Below, piece after piece: positions 8,263 through 21,158 of a stretch of 64,000 nucleotides of DNA. A program made the translations under genes and the position numbers. The stretch's first letter is position 1. Each line of letters starts with the position of its first letter. The notes under the pieces are model-generated. The model did no database searches, was not told the DNA's origin, and saw nothing but the letters and a program-made list of their open reading frames with translations. Source of the stretch: Puccinia triticina (taxonomy: Eukaryota; Basidiomycota; Pucciniomycetes; Pucciniales; Pucciniaceae); assembly GCF_026914185.1 (NCBI RefSeq), contig NC_070559.1:4438001-4502000 (forward strand), in the 5' to 3' direction.

Positions 8263-11200
8263 GGGGTCGCATCCATTATGCAGCAGCAACAATGTGATCA
8301 GTTCCCAAATATCACTAATTTGGTAGTTTCTGGCCCTTTCTGCCACTATATCTCAACACAGCGTGGGAGTTCTTCCATGATATTGGTATCAAAATGATCA
8401 ATAGCCCCCAAGGATTCATTTTGTACCTTAAATTACCACATAACCCAAATGTAGCAGCTACAATCTGATCAGTTGCCAAATGTCACTAATTTGTTAGTTT
8501 CTTGGTGTTGCTGCCACTATATCTCAACACAGCCTGGGAGTTCTTCCATGATATTGGTATCATCATGATCAATAGCCACCAAGAATTCATTGTGTACCTT
8601 AAATGACCACAAAACCTCCAAATGTAGCAGCTACAATCGGACCAGTTGCCAAATCTCACTAATTTGGTAGTTTCTTGGTGTTTCTGCCACTATATCTCAG
8701 CGCAGCATGGGAGTTCTTCCATGATATTGGTACCAAAATGATAAAATGCCCCTGAAGATTCATTGTGTACCTTGAATGACTACAATACCCCCAAATGTAG
8801 CAGCCACACTGTGATCAGTTGCAAAATATCACTAATTTGGTACTTGCTTGGTGTTTCTGCCACTATATCTCATCACAGCATGGGAGTTCTTCCATGATAT
8901 TGGTACCAAAATGATCACATGCCCTCAGAGATTCATTGTTTTCCTTGAATGACCACAAAAACCCCAAATGTAGCAGCTACAAAGTGATCAGTTGCCAAAT
9001 ATCACTAATTTGGTAGTTTCTTGGTGTTTCTGCCACTTTATCTCAGTGCAGCGTGGGAGTCCTTTCATTGTATTGGTACCAAAATGATCAAAAGCCCTCA
9101 AAGATTCATTGTGTACCTTGAATGACCACAAAACCCCCGAATGTAGCAGCCACAATCTGATCAGTTGCCAAATATCACTAATTTGGTGTTCCTGCCACTG
9201 TATCTCAGCGCAGCATGGGAGTTTGTCCATGATATTGGTAACAAAATGATCACATGACCCTGAAGATTCATTGTGTACCTTGAATGACCACAATACCCCC
9301 AAATGTAGCAGCCACACTGTGATCAGTTGCAAAATATCACTAATTTGGTAGTTTCTTGGTGTTTCTGCCACTAAATCTCAGCGCAGCGTGGGAGTTCTTC
9401 CATGATATTGGTACCAAAATTATCACAAGCCCCTGAAGATTCATTGTATACCTTTAATGACCACAAAACCCCCAAATGTAGCAGCTACAAAGTGATCCGT
9501 TGCCAAATATCACTAATTTGGTAGTTTCTTGGTGTTTCTGCCACTTTATCTCAGCGCAGCGTGGGAGTCCTTCCATTATATTGGTACCAAAATGATCAAA
9601 CGCCCTCAAAGATTCATTGTGTACCTTGAATGACCACAAAACACCCAAATGTAGCAGCCACAATGTGATCAGTTGCCAAATATCACTAATTTGGTGTTTC
9701 TGCCACTATATCTCAGCGCAGCATGGGAGTTCTCCCATGATATTGGTAACAAAATGATCACATGCCCTTGAAGATTCATTGTGTACCTTGAATGACCACA
9801 ATACCCCCAAATGTAGCAGCCACACTATGATCAGTTGCAAAATATCACTAATTTGGTAGTTTCTTGGTGTTTCTGCCACTATATCTCAGTGCAGCATGGG
9901 AGTTCTCCCATGATATTGGTACCAAAATCATCACACGCCCTCAAGAATTCATTGTGTACCTTGAGTGACCACAAAAACCCCAAATGTAGCAGCCACAATG
10001 TGATCAGTTGCCAAATATCACTAATTTGGTAGTTTCTTGGTGTTTCTGCCACTATATCTCAGCCCAGCGTGGGAGTTCTTCCACAATATTGGTACCAAAA
10101 TGATCACTTGCCCTCAAACATTCATTGAGTACTCTGGATGACAACAAAACCCCCAAATGTAGCAGCCACCATGTGATCAGTTGCCAAATATCACTAATTT
10201 GGTAGTTTCTTGGTGTTTCTGCCAGTATATCTCAGCCCCACGTGGGAGTTCTTCCATAATATTGGTACCAAAATTATTACATGCCCATCAAGATTTATTG
10301 TGTACCTTGAATGACCACAAAACCCCCAAATGTAGCAGCCACAATGTGATCAGTTGCCAAATATCACTAATTAGGTAGTTTCTTGATGTTTCTGCCACTA
10401 TATCTCAGCGCAGCATAGGAGTTCTTCCATGATATTTGTACCAAAATGATCACCTGCCCTCAAGCATTCATTGGGTACCTTGGATGACCACAAAACCCCC
10501 AAATGTAGCAGCCACAATGTGATCAGTTGCCAAATATCACTAATTTGGTAGTTTCTTGGTGTTTCTGCCACTATATCTCAGGGCAGCATGGGATTTCTTC
10601 CATGATATTGGTACCAAAATGATCAAATGGCCCTGAAGATTCATTGTGTACCTTGGATGACCACCAAACCCCCAAATGTAGCAGCCACACTGTGATTAGT
10701 TGGCAAATGTCCTAATTTGGTAGTTTCTTGGTGTTTTGGCCACTATATCTCAGCGCAGCATGGGAGTTCTTCCACGATATTGGTACCAAAATGATCAAAT
10801 GGCCCTGAAGATTCATTTTGTACCTTGGATGACCACAAAACGCCCAAATGTAGCAGCCACAATGTGATCAGTTGCCAAATATCACTAATTTTGTAGTTTC
10901 TTGGTGTTTCTGCCACTATATCTCAGGGCAGCATGGGAGTTCTCCCATGATATTGGTACCAAAATGATCAAATGGCCCTGAAGATTCATTGTGTACCTTG
11001 GATGACCACCAAACCCCCAAATGTAGCAGCCACACTGTGATTAGTTGGCAAATGTTCTAATTTGGTAGTTTCTTGGTGTTTTGGCCACTATATCTCAGCG
11101 CAGCATGGGAGTTCTTCCATGATATTGGTACCAAAATGATTACATGCCCTCAAAAATTCATTTGGTACCTTGGATGACCACAAAACCCCCAAATGTAGCA

Positions 11201-11838
11201 GCCACAATGTGATCAGTTGACGAATATCACTAATTTGGTAGTTTCTTGGTGTTTCTGCCACTATATCTCAGCGCAGCATGGGAATTCTTCCACGATATTC
11301 GTACCAAAATGATCAAATGGCCCTGAAGATTCATTTTGTACCTTGGATGACCACAAAACGCCCAAATGTAGCAGCCACAATGTGATCAGTTGCCAAATAT
11401 CACTAATTTGGTAGTTTCTTGGTGTTTCTGCCACTATATCTCAGGCCAGCATGGGAATTCTTCCATGATATTGGTACCAAAATGATTGAATAGCCCTGAA
11501 GATTCATTGTGTACCTTGGATGACCACCAAACCCCCAAATGTAGCAGCCACAATGTGATCAGTTGGCAAATGTTCTAATTTGGTAGTTTCTTGGTGTTTC
11601 TGCCACTATATCTCAGCGCAGCATAGGATTTCTTCCATGATATTGGTACCAAAATGATCACATGCCCCCAAACATTCCTTGAGGACCTTGGATGACCACA
11701 AAACCCCCAAATGTAGCAGCCACAATGTGATCAGTTGACGAATATCACTAATTTGGTAGTTTCTTGGTGTTTCTGCCACTATATCTCAGCGCAGCATAGG
11801 AGTTCTTCCATGATATTGGTACCAAGATGATCACATGC
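8263..11838 (+). repeat. 173-bp tandem array, about 20 copies
   Basis: Units of about 173 bp share blocks such as AAATGTAGCAGCCACA, GTGATCAGTTGCCAAATATC, TTTGGTAGTTTCTTGGTGTT and GATATTGGTACCAAAATGAT. Successive AAATGTAGCAGC blocks lie 173-174 bp apart. The small ORFs in it are repeat by-products. Confidence 0.9.
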
Positions 11839-12715
11839 CCCCTCCCGCAGCCGCCAACTCCCATTCAGCCGCCGACTCCCAGGCCATTGCCGCTGTTGAA
11901 GCCTGCATTCAGACCACTGAAGCCCTTCAAGACGTCACCCTAGACCCCCTCCTCCTTCAAATTACTCAAGAAATCACCAAAAAAAACTAGAAAACCAAAT
12001 CCACAAAGAAAATGAGGAAGAAGTTGAAGATTATAGCTTAGCTAATCCAGACAAGAAGAAGACACTTGAGGAATATGTAGAGCTAGCTAGAGAAGAGAAA
12101 ACAATTGAAGATTGTATAGTAATGTTAGAATTAGATGAAGATAATACTAACAATGATCCAAACTCTGGAACCGTTCCAACTGAAAAAAACCCAGAAGAAA
12201 TCAAGAAAATACTTGAGAAAATTGCTGAAGAGAGAACTGAGAAGGAGCTCAAAGAAATAGAACTTGAGAACAAGAATCAACCGGATGATGAAGACTCAGT
12301 AAATGAAGAAGGAGAAAGGACGATCTACGACAACATTCCTGCACCGCCAGCTGGAAATTAGGATGACGTTGAATCAGTTAAGGAGGCCATCCAAGAATTT
12401 CCTCGTGCGCATGGCTATGGGATATTGGTCAAACGCTCTGTTCCTGGAAAGAGTGTCCATTTTAAATGTGTCAGGTATGTTATTTCCCACTTCTTTTTCA
12501 TTCTTCTGTTACTTTTGACTGACATTAAATCCACATTGAAATGATACAGAGGAGTTGATCCTGCAAAAAACAAACGTAAAGGTGATACTCATGAAAATAT
12601 ATCATCTCAATTGATTGGCTGTCCATTTGCCGCGGCTGTATACAACCAGAAGAAGAAAGGCCACTGGAAATTCACAGTCTCCAACTCGACTAATAATCAC
12701 TGCCCGCCGCCGCCG

Positions 12716-13550
12716 TTGTGATGATTTATATAGGCAAGCGCGGTAGAATGTCCACACGGGGATAGCGCGGGCAGGAATGCACAAAGCCGCTCAGGCAGAG
12801 TGCATTCCGGTGACATAAGCACTGAGGATGATGTCAGGAAAGCACGCTACGAAAGCTTACGGAAAGTCACGCGCGGACTGGAATGCACGGATTGCAGATT
12901 TCGGATCGGGTATTTGGATTAGAGTGGAAAAGACAGGGCTGGACTGCGGCGGGACTACACACGTGGACTGGTAGCAGCGGCGCGTCAGCGGGTGAGCCAC
13001 AACAGCCAAAGAGGGTTCCACCAACGGGTGGAACCGGGGTGGAGGCGGAGGCAAGAGACCGACTGACGGGGGCTAGACAGAGGACGGTGGGAGGACAAGC
13101 GTCGGAGAGGAGCGGAGTCTGGGAAAGTGACGAGCGGGATAGCAGGCGGAGCTGGAGGACTGGTGCGGGAAAGTGTCAGATGTGTGGAATTGGGTGGGAA
13201 TGGCGATGTGCGTGGAGGGAAGGACGAAGAAAACGGGGGGGAGGATCTATCTCTTACTTTTATCCTATTATCCTATCAATATTTTGGGGGATTACTCATC
13301 ATTTGTACTTACAACTACGGACGTACTAGAGTTATTAGGACTTATTTTGTGATCTTATCTTTACCTGGAGAGTTACTTGCGGATTTACTAAGTGCAGAGC
13401 TTCATTCACTTGCAGATTATTACACTTTAGATCAGGCTCAGTAGAGGAGCGCTGAAGGCTAGCGGAAAGTAGCAGTGCGGAGCCGAGTTACCAACAATCA
13501 CACAGCCCGGACACTAATATTCTTGAAGAAGGCAGTCAGCGGACTTTTCC
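12716..13550. mobile_element. Insertion of unknown type inside the MULE
   Basis: The zinc domain stops at about 12715 and MULE-like coding resumes at about 13553. The roughly 0.8 kb between them is GC-rich and has no coding similarity to transposons. Possible ends TGTGATGATT (12716) and AACAATCACA (about 13502) are imperfect inverted repeats, as in a solo LTR, but no target duplication was found. Confidence 0.4.
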
Positions 13551-14827
13551 ACCAACTAACCAGCTTTTATTCTCACACCATCGCCCACACTGTTCACCGT
13601 AAGCTCAGCGACACTCTCTACAAAGAAATGGAAAGACTTGGCGAGGCCGGATTGCGACTGGCACAAATACTTGAATGCCTCAAGAAGCTGCACCCTGACA
13701 AGACAATCCTGGCCATAATTGATACAATTTACTCAGCACAAAAGCGGGCTGCACAAGAGATGTTGCAAGGAATCAGTCCCATCATTCACCTGAATGAAAT
13801 TCTGGCTGGAACCAATTTTACAACAATGACAAAGTTCAACAAATCTGGCGAGCTCAAGGGCCTTTTTTTCTGTCATTCCCTCTCTGTGAAGCTTCTCCAT
13901 CAGTACCATTTGATCCTTTTCCTTGACTGTACGTACAAGACGAATAAGTATTGGATGCCTCTCCTCCACATCACTGGTGTCACTGGAGCCAACAAGTCTT
14001 TCAGTTTGGCATTCTGCTTTCTTGCCAAAGAGACACAAGATTATTACGACTGGGCGCTCAAATCCCTCCTGACAGTTTTCACCTCGAACAAGATTCCCCT
14101 TCCTGCTGTTGTTCTGACCGACCAAGAAGAAGCTCTCATCTCCTCTCTCCAGTCCAATTTTCCCAATTTGACCCACATGCTTTGCACTTGGCACATACAG
14201 AAGAACTTGGTCTCCAATGGCGCGAAACACATCAAGAACAAGGCAAAGGAGTTTGAAATGCTTCAACACTGGAGCAACTTAATCAAGATGACTAGTCCAG
14301 GCGATTTCCGTTCAAGCTTCAGTCGGTTTTGCGCGAAATACGGCAAAGGTTTTGGAGATTATATGATTGAGACATGGCTTCCAGTGTGTGAAAAGTATGC
14401 TAACGCTTGGACAAAGGATATACCTCATTTCAACCATTGGACAACGTCTTGAATTGAATCATTGCATGCTTTCATCAAATCTTATCTCCTGGGCCCCAAC
14501 AATTCTTTTGCCGCTGTCATCAAGTTAATCACGAATGCGCTTGAAGCTCAATCCCACAAAATCTCCGCGGTGCATCACAAGGAGAAGATTAGAAGCCTTT
14601 GATCAATAGGGAAGATTTTCTTGCTCTGTCACGGCCGGATCACCCACTTTGCTCTCCGGAAGGCACAGTATAATCTGAGAGCAAGTGTTGACCTGGAGAA
14701 TTGGCACAGGTGCAACGGGTGTTACGAAAACCGGATGGGAATTCCTTGTAAGCATACACTCTGGCAGTGCGCAATGGATGGTGAGAAGATACTTCCCAAG
14801 GATTTTCATGTCCAGTGGCACATGAAG

Positions 14828-15177
14828 GTAAGATCTGGGTTTTTTTTATCTTTTTGTCATGTGGGGGGGCCTTGGATGGCCGGTTTTTGTGGACGACTCC
14901 TGTTTCTCGGCGGACAACTCCCATTTTTCTCCAACGACTCCTGTTTACCCCCGCGCGCCCCAGGGACAGGAACGACTCCCATTTTCCGTCCGTGCGGCAT
15001 GCCAATTGGGATAACGACTCCCAAATTGCCGATCCGCGGATCCTTGATTGGAAGAACAACTCCCGCCAGCTCCCATTTGTCCAGCCATTGCCACCGCCCC
15101 TCTGCCACACCTCCCTCCAATTTTTAACCTCCCCTGCGCCATTCCCTTAATAACTAGAGTCTTTTCATTCCCTCCAG
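14828..15177 (+). other. MULE intron with repeated ACGACTCC motifs
   Basis: GTAAGATCT donor after codon AAG and CCCTCCAG acceptor before GATCTTCATGC; the frame is kept. At 350 nt it is long for this window. It contains six or so copies of a motif like AACGACTCCCA (about 14893-15065), also present at 17846-18009. Confidence 0.65.
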
Positions 15178-16579
15178 GATCTTCATGCTCTTGACACCAA
15201 CACTGATCTTATCAAGCAAGTCGACCGGATCCGCAAAAGGCTTCTGCAGATGAATCCCACGCAGATGGCGGCCCAGTTACAAGCTATCAACAGCCTATTG
15301 GAAGGCTCTGGAACCGTCGTGACGATCCAGGAACCAACACAAGCTCAGGCCACCCGTGGACGTCCAAAAGGCGTGCCAAACAAACCAAAAACTACAAAAA
15401 GGGACCCCTCCGCCTTCGAACACGTTGAAAATAAAAGGAAGAATGAAGAAGGAGTGATGATGAAGTCCAAGAAACAGAAGCTAGCGGAAACCAGAAAAGC
15501 GGAGAAGGAAGAAATGAAACAAATGAAGAAAGAAGAGAAGGAGCAACAAAAAAGGAAGAAAGAAGAGGAGAAGAAGAAGAAGGAACCAGCACCCAAGAAG
15601 AGGAAACTCCCGGCCCAAAAGTCAAAGACTGCCAAGAATGTCGCTCAGTCTCCTTCTCTGTCGCCGTCTCCATCACCATCACCCTCCTCACCTGCGCTTC
15701 CTCCTCCTCTGCCGCCGAAAGCCCAAGTCCTGACAAAGCGCTTCGAACCGGTCTGCGTTGCACCTAAGAAGCCAGCTTCCCCTTCCCCTCCTGTGAACTC
15801 CGCCTTGTCTGCCGCCGCCCCTCCGCTGCAACGTCCGTCCCGCGCCGCTGGGAAGATGCGAGCTCCGCCTTCCCCTTCCCCTCCTTTGCAATCAACCTTG
15901 TCTGACCCCGCGCCTCCGCAGCAACGTCCGACCCGCGCCACCGCTAAGAAGTCAGCTCCACCTTCCCCTCCTGCTCAATCAACCTTGTCTGCCCCCGCCC
16001 CTCCGCCAAAATCGAGCTGGGTACCTCCTCCGTGAGCCGCGCGAGCCACGCGAGTCCCTCCACCGCCAAAAGCTCCAGTCCCTCCACCACCAACAGCACC
16101 AGTCCCCCCACCACCATCCAAAGAACCAGTCAACCGACCGAATTGGCTCAATCAACTCCCAGTCATCATCAGGACCTCGGTCAAGCGGATACTTGATGTT
16201 GAGTCAGATGGCCATTGTGGATTTTGTGCGGTGGCATGGTGCTTGGGGAATGGTCAGGGCGCTTGGAGTGCAGTCCGAGAAGCTCTAGCCAACGAAATCA
16301 GCAAACGAGGCGAGTGGTATGTGAAGTTGGGACATTTTCACAACATCAAGTCAACTCTGGCCAGAATAAACTTCTCCAGTACCAAAGGTTGCGGTATGGC
16401 TCATTGGATGGCGATGCCCTCCTCCGGCAAAGCACTGGCCAACACTTTCCAACGGCCAGTTTTTTATTTCACTGAAGAGTGGTCTCAAACTTTCCTTCCC
16501 TCCTTCTGCCCTCCTAACAAAAACCCCCCGATCTTCTTGGCTTTCATCCGGCGACTTGATCACTTTGTGGCCCTAATAC

Positions 16580-16997
16580 CAACGGTGGGTAGTTACTTTA
16601 CTTTACAATATCTGCGGGATTTTTGTAAAGTAACTACCCGCCGTTACTTTTTGCGCCGTTACCGTTAGCAGTAACGCGCGAACAGCGGCATCACGCGTAA
16701 CGTAACGGGCCTCTTTTTTTGAGGCCGTTACCAGGAAATTAACGTGTCACCCAGCGGATAACACGTTATTGAGCAATAAAAGGCCAAATTGGTCCTATTT
16801 TGGCCTTTTATTGCTTGTTACCTTGCCCAATATCTGTTGCTACGCGCTCAGATATAGTAACGGCCTTTGTGAAAAAAAAACTCTTGGTGTGATATCAATA
16901 TCGCACTGCCGTTACTGGTAACAATAACAATAACGGCCAAAAAATGTTACGTTATTGTTATGTTACGCGTTACTGTAGCAATAACTACCCACCGTTG
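16580..16997. mobile_element. 418-bp MITE inserted in the OTU-like exon
   Basis: Termini CAACGGTGGGTAGTTA and TAACTACCCACCGTTG are inverted repeats. The interior is a mosaic of GTTAC/GTAAC motifs. Flanks CTAATAC (16573-16579) and CTAGAAC (16998-17004) match at 5 of 7 positions, a probable decayed target duplication. The ten terminal bases equal those of the MITE at 47269-47745. Confidence 0.75.
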
Positions 16998-17165
16998 CTA
17001 GAACTATCCTCCCCTGACGTCTTCCCTTCCCCTTCCCTACAAAAGAGCTGGAAGCTAAATGCCAACCCAGACGCACGAGGTTGGGAGGCAAGATACTCTG
17101 ATTTTTTTGCTCAAACAGGTGGAAGAAAGCTCCTCTTTCCTGATAAGAGTGGTAAATTTTACTAG

Positions 17166-18409
17166 TATTTCCATTTGTAGTTTTCATGTATTGGTGGTTG
17201 TTCTAGTCTTTTTTGAATAAATATTGTGATTATTCCTCTCTAGTATTTTTTGAATAAACGCTGTTTATATTTTCTTGTCCTTATTATTTCTGGCAGCTCT
17301 GAGAGTTTGTGTCATCAAACATGAGGTACAAATTGTGCGCTGGTAGGGAGCATGTCTATTGTGGAGCTGCACCCCTCATATCTCATATTCTGATGGCACA
17401 CTAATGCCACAAACCTTATAGCGCAGAGGAGTTACAGTCTTGAAATATCCCTGAAAATTTTAGACTGTTTGGGTGTGTAACACAAAAGTTACACAGTTAG
17501 CAGTCATTTCCTACTGAGCATTCGGCACACCCCTTATGTGTCATGTTCTGATGGAACAATAATGCCAGAAATTTTATATCACAGATTTTATGCAGTCTTA
17601 AGATATCCCTGAAATTTGTGGACATTTTGGGTGTGTAACGCAAAAGTTACACAGTCAGCAGTTATTTTCCTACTAATTTTGGTGCACATCCCTTATATCT
17701 CATTTTCTGATGGGACAATACTGCTAAAACTCTCAGTATTGTCCTTTTATGTATGTTTCTCTGTGCTCTCAAATTTTCATGTCTCTAGTACGTGGAACAA
17801 AAAAAGTTATACATATTAAAAATAATAAAAAATAATACAAAAAATTAGTGGGGACAACTCCCAAACAAAATTTTTTTTGGGTTGACAACTCCCAAAAAAG
17901 CCGTCCCCAAAAAAAGGGTCTAGGTCGACGTCGAGCGCTGGTCGAAAAATAGTCGCGCGGACGTATGGAAGTCGTTTTCCCAAAACTTGGGAGTTGTTTT
18001 TCCAAGACCCTTCAAATATTGTTTGTGCAATATTCATTCTCTGGAAGCCAAAGACCAGTAGATTTTTTTTCCTTGAAAACCTTTGGGATAAACCTTGTTA
18101 ATAAAAACAGGAATCATGGGGTACAAAATTGAATCTATACTAAGAGGAAACTGCAGTAGTTGTGAGAATGAAATAGAAATATTAATGGAGCGGCACGTCC
18201 AATCCTTATCGTCATGAGGAAATTATCACTTAAGAAGCCACAGGGTGATACATATGAAAGGTTCTGGTTGGTCTGAGGCTTTTGAGAGGAATGGTAAACT
18301 AGTAATACAGGGATTTCGCCGATCATCAAGTACAGGAAAAATGTGGTTGGAAGATCACCCGCGGCTAAAATCTGAAAAGAGATATCTTTGCCCCATTTTA
18401 TAGTGTTGC
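17166..18409. other. Non-coding stretch with a short tandem repeat and a small inverted-repeat element
   Basis: No gene is visible. It holds the roughly 160-bp repeat at 17371-17740 and, at about 17846-18009, a segment bounded by GGGGACAACTCCCAA and TTGGGAGTTGTTTTTCC, a possible small MITE sharing the ACAACTCCCA motif with the MULE intron. Confidence 0.35.
17371..17740. repeat. About 160-bp direct repeat, 2.3 copies
   Basis: Units beginning CACCCCTTAT/CACCCCTCAT share CTGATGG, ATATCCCTGAAA, TTTGGGTGTGTAAC and AAAAGTTACACAG in the same order at about 160-bp spacing; the third copy is partial. Confidence 0.65.
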
Positions 18410-20700
18410 TTAAGCCACAACAACCTGACCATTCAGTTCAACAATCTGAACAACAATGACGAAATATGTTTGAAGCGTCGAACGTGAGATGCATTCGTAT
18501 CGGACTGGTTGTCCATCCCAGAGCTTATCTAACCTAAAACAAAGACCATGAATTCATGACATAATGAGGATTCTGGAGAAACCAGTTGGTGAGATTTGCT
18601 TAGATGGTGGAATGTTTTCTGACCTGAAAGATAATTTGACGATCGGTATCTGCAGCCTTAGAGTGGAGTAGTCCACAAAACCATTGACAAACTCGACGTT
18701 AATCTACTGGTCAAAATTAGGGAATCACTCGATGAGCTACCAATTCATCTTCGAAAAGATGATCTATGAGCGGATAGCTTGCTCCGTGAGCTTGAATAGA
18801 ACCAGGAAACTTACAAAATCCTTCAAAAAGAAAGAATCGGTTCCAAACAGGAGGCAACAATACCCATCAGTTGCAAACTTAGGAGAGCAAAAGTTTAGAC
18901 AAGGTGAAAGGGTGGCTTACTCGAGGGCCTAACACACAAGACTGCCGGTTTTCAGCCGATGACAAGAATCGGCGTCTTTCACGTTTCGAGGTTATGGTGG
19001 CTAATTCTCCAACAACACTATTGCAGTCTTCGACTGGTCGAGTGCCCTCCCAATCGGGTAGTGGTGAATCATCCGATTCCAGTCGTCTAAACGAAAAAGG
19101 AGTCGGTTTTCTTGCCCAGAAGTAGTAGATTAAAAAAGTGGAAATAACACCGACTCGGTTTTGACATGGTTCATCGTGGCCAACAGCGGTGACCTGTTTC
19201 GGACGAACAAAATCTCAATTAAGTACCTGGATAGGCTTGTAAGAAATGTGGTCCCGGAAAATTACCAAGCCCAGGGTTTGTCACTGTAAATGTCGTGCTG
19301 CGACCGAAGATAATTACCAGTCAGTTTATCATTCTTGGATTGAGTTTGATAAGTGTGGTGGACTTTCGATTACCTCTAAAGAGGGATCGATGTAAGAGAT
19401 GGCCTTTAACGCCACAGAAGTCCCATAAGGCAGTCGATCACGAATTGGCCTGTCAAAGCTGTTACCCCACATACAATCATCAGCGGTCGTTGGTTGAAGA
19501 AATCGACCTAAAGAAATCCAAGCGTCAAAATGGAGAGGGTCAGCCTTGGCTAATAAGGAACGCCGATGTGAGTCTCCTAATCTGACCGCGACTTGCTGAC
19601 CTTGTATTTGAATGCTGCAGGTCATCTCATTCCACTTTTCGAAATACTTGTTCTCAGTCTCCTTGGAAAGACAACCGTCGGCTCCGAGGAAGTCTTTGAT
19701 CCTAGGATGAGACAGGCAGATGGGCGTTGTCATTTCAGCTACTTGATTCCGACAAAATAAGTGCTGGATGACCCATATGTAGTAAGAAATTCCCGCATCT
19801 TCTTACCGCACAGTCAAGGCACCTGCAGCCAAAATGATGTTTTATGTCCATCATAAGTTTTGATGAGATCCCGGGGGTATTTTGGGGCGATCAGAGTTAC
19901 AGTCAATTAGGAGGGCGGCCCACTGCTAGACAACCTTCTAGAGATAAAATAGGCACCTTGGAAACGATCCGTGTGGATCCTAAACGGATCGGTCTTGTCC
20001 GCATTGACATTGACCGGAGAGAGTTCATCCGCCGAAGGGCCGGCCAAGACCTGGAACTTTGGGCAGGGATGGTCCAGTGCCATTCAAGTGTGTGTATGAT
20101 TTTATCGCCGGGAATATAGCTGTTGTACTCTTAGGTCTGGTGCTACGGTCGTGAATGTTTATGGCGGAGGGATTCAAATTTCAAGGCGATGTCGGATATG
20201 ACCGGACTGGGATTGGTCAGTGCAGCTGGGGGAAAAGTCGCCAGAGTTTCAGGTGGTTCAGGACACAGCCACTCCGATTTCGCAAAATCAACTTTCAGAG
20301 CGGAGAAGACTCAGGGTCGTATGTCAGGAAGCAAACCTTATAATAAATACACATTTAATCCAAGACAACCAGCGACCGTTGCCGGTTGGCCCAGCAAGCC
20401 ACTGACATACCAATAATCCCGGGGCGAATCGCTGTTAATCTTGTCTGCTCCACTCACTTGGCATCATGTCTGCCCTGCGAATGCTGCAGGAAAATGCGCA
20501 CGATAGACTGGCCAGTCGTCAAGAGCCCACTCGTACATAGCGCGGCCGACCTGTCTGCCTGGTAATTGGTTGTTATGTAGGTCAAACTGATCCGATTTAA
20601 ATGCACTGCCAATTAAGAACCGAATGAAGATAGTCGGCGTATCGGACCACCGCCGGCTCAAGAGAAGAGAAAGCAGATATTTCCAAATTTCCACAAACTC
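18410..20700 (-). CDS. Unrecognised multi-exon gene (partial model)
   Basis: The last two exons are clear: 18624-18703, joined over an intron to 18410-18533, giving an in-frame C-terminus (…VDYSTLRLQIPIVKLSFR then LDKLWDGQPVRYECISR… GQVVVA, stop TAA). Upstream open segments with codon-like composition lie at 19329-19733 (…WISLGRFLQPTTADD…), about 20150-20320 and 20464-20694 (…NNQLPGRQVGRAMYEWALDD…), but their junctions were not resolved. The product was not recognised. It lies on the same strand as the Helitron genes downstream in coordinate and may be cargo of that element or a neighbouring host gene. Confidence 0.4.
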
Positions 20701-21158
20701 GACCGACCATTGGATGTGTTTGTGTACTTAGTCCTTCCCTCCCGGAATTTTGGCCTGCGTGACACACTCACTTGACTTTGGCCAAGCAATACTGGAGGAC
20801 TTATGAATTAAACCTCGTTGCCGGTGAAATTTTTTGTCAAGCAGGGGTTAACTTGAGAGTGTGCCACACAGGATGTGGCATGAAAACAGCAATACTTTTT
20901 TGGTCATAAGTTGGTGTGCCTCCACCGGCTTGCAATACCATGTGGTTAAAGATGCTCTGATAAATTCATGTTAAAGATAAGGTTGATCACAGCATTATTC
21001 CTCACTTAGCTGATTCCCTCTTCGCGGGAGTGAAGTGTTATGGATTGGGTTCTATTTCAGTATTAGCATATGTATTTAGATTATGGTTGTAGTTTTTTTC
21101 CTGTTTACTCTAAAAGCCTCCTCCCCTGGGTGCCAGTGAACTCTTTTTGACTCACTCT

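Larger units (their letters stand above)
6346..11838 (+). mobile_element. CACTA-ended non-autonomous element, copy 1 (right end missing)
   Basis: Starts CACTACCAAGATGGAT and continues with GATC-rich subterminal repeats (TATTGATCAATA) exactly like the left arm of the complete copy at 53474-58979. The left arm (6346-7004) leads through a nested element into a 173-bp tandem array. The array stops abruptly at about 11838 where the MULE reading frame begins, and no right terminus follows, so this copy is truncated. No transposase is encoded. Confidence 0.75.
11838..17165 (+). pseudogene. MULE transposase fused to an OTU-like cysteine peptidase (broken)
   Basis: Pieces in order: an acidic N-terminal region (11838-12360); a FAR1/WRKY-GCM1-like zinc domain (about 12375-12715, KCVR...GCPF...NNHC) split by a small intron near 12473-12550; an insertion; a MULE DDE domain (13553-14452, FLDCTYKTN, VVLTDQEEAL, LCTWHIQKN); a SWIM zinc finger (about 14690-14760, RCNGCYENRMGIPCKH); a 350-nt intron (14828-15177); a Lys-rich and Pro-rich linker with an AT-hook-like RGRPKG; then an OTU-like domain (16180-17165) with the catalytic motif ESDGHCGFC. 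In-frame stops at 12358-12360, 14450-14452, about 14600-14602 and 16033-16035, plus two insertions, disable it. Removing the MITE at 16580-16997 restores the OTU frame (VAL-ELSSPDVF). No MULE terminal repeats were recognised. Confidence 0.8.

Noticed and set aside
14640..15150. 156-codon minus-strand ORF and others across the MULE intron
   Set aside because: They overlap the SWIM exon and the repeat-filled intron and carry no recognisable domain.
15345..15941. Minus-strand ORFs rich in Ser/Phe or Gly/Arg
   Set aside because: They are shadows of the Lys-rich and Pro-rich linker of the MULE-OTU frame on the plus strand.
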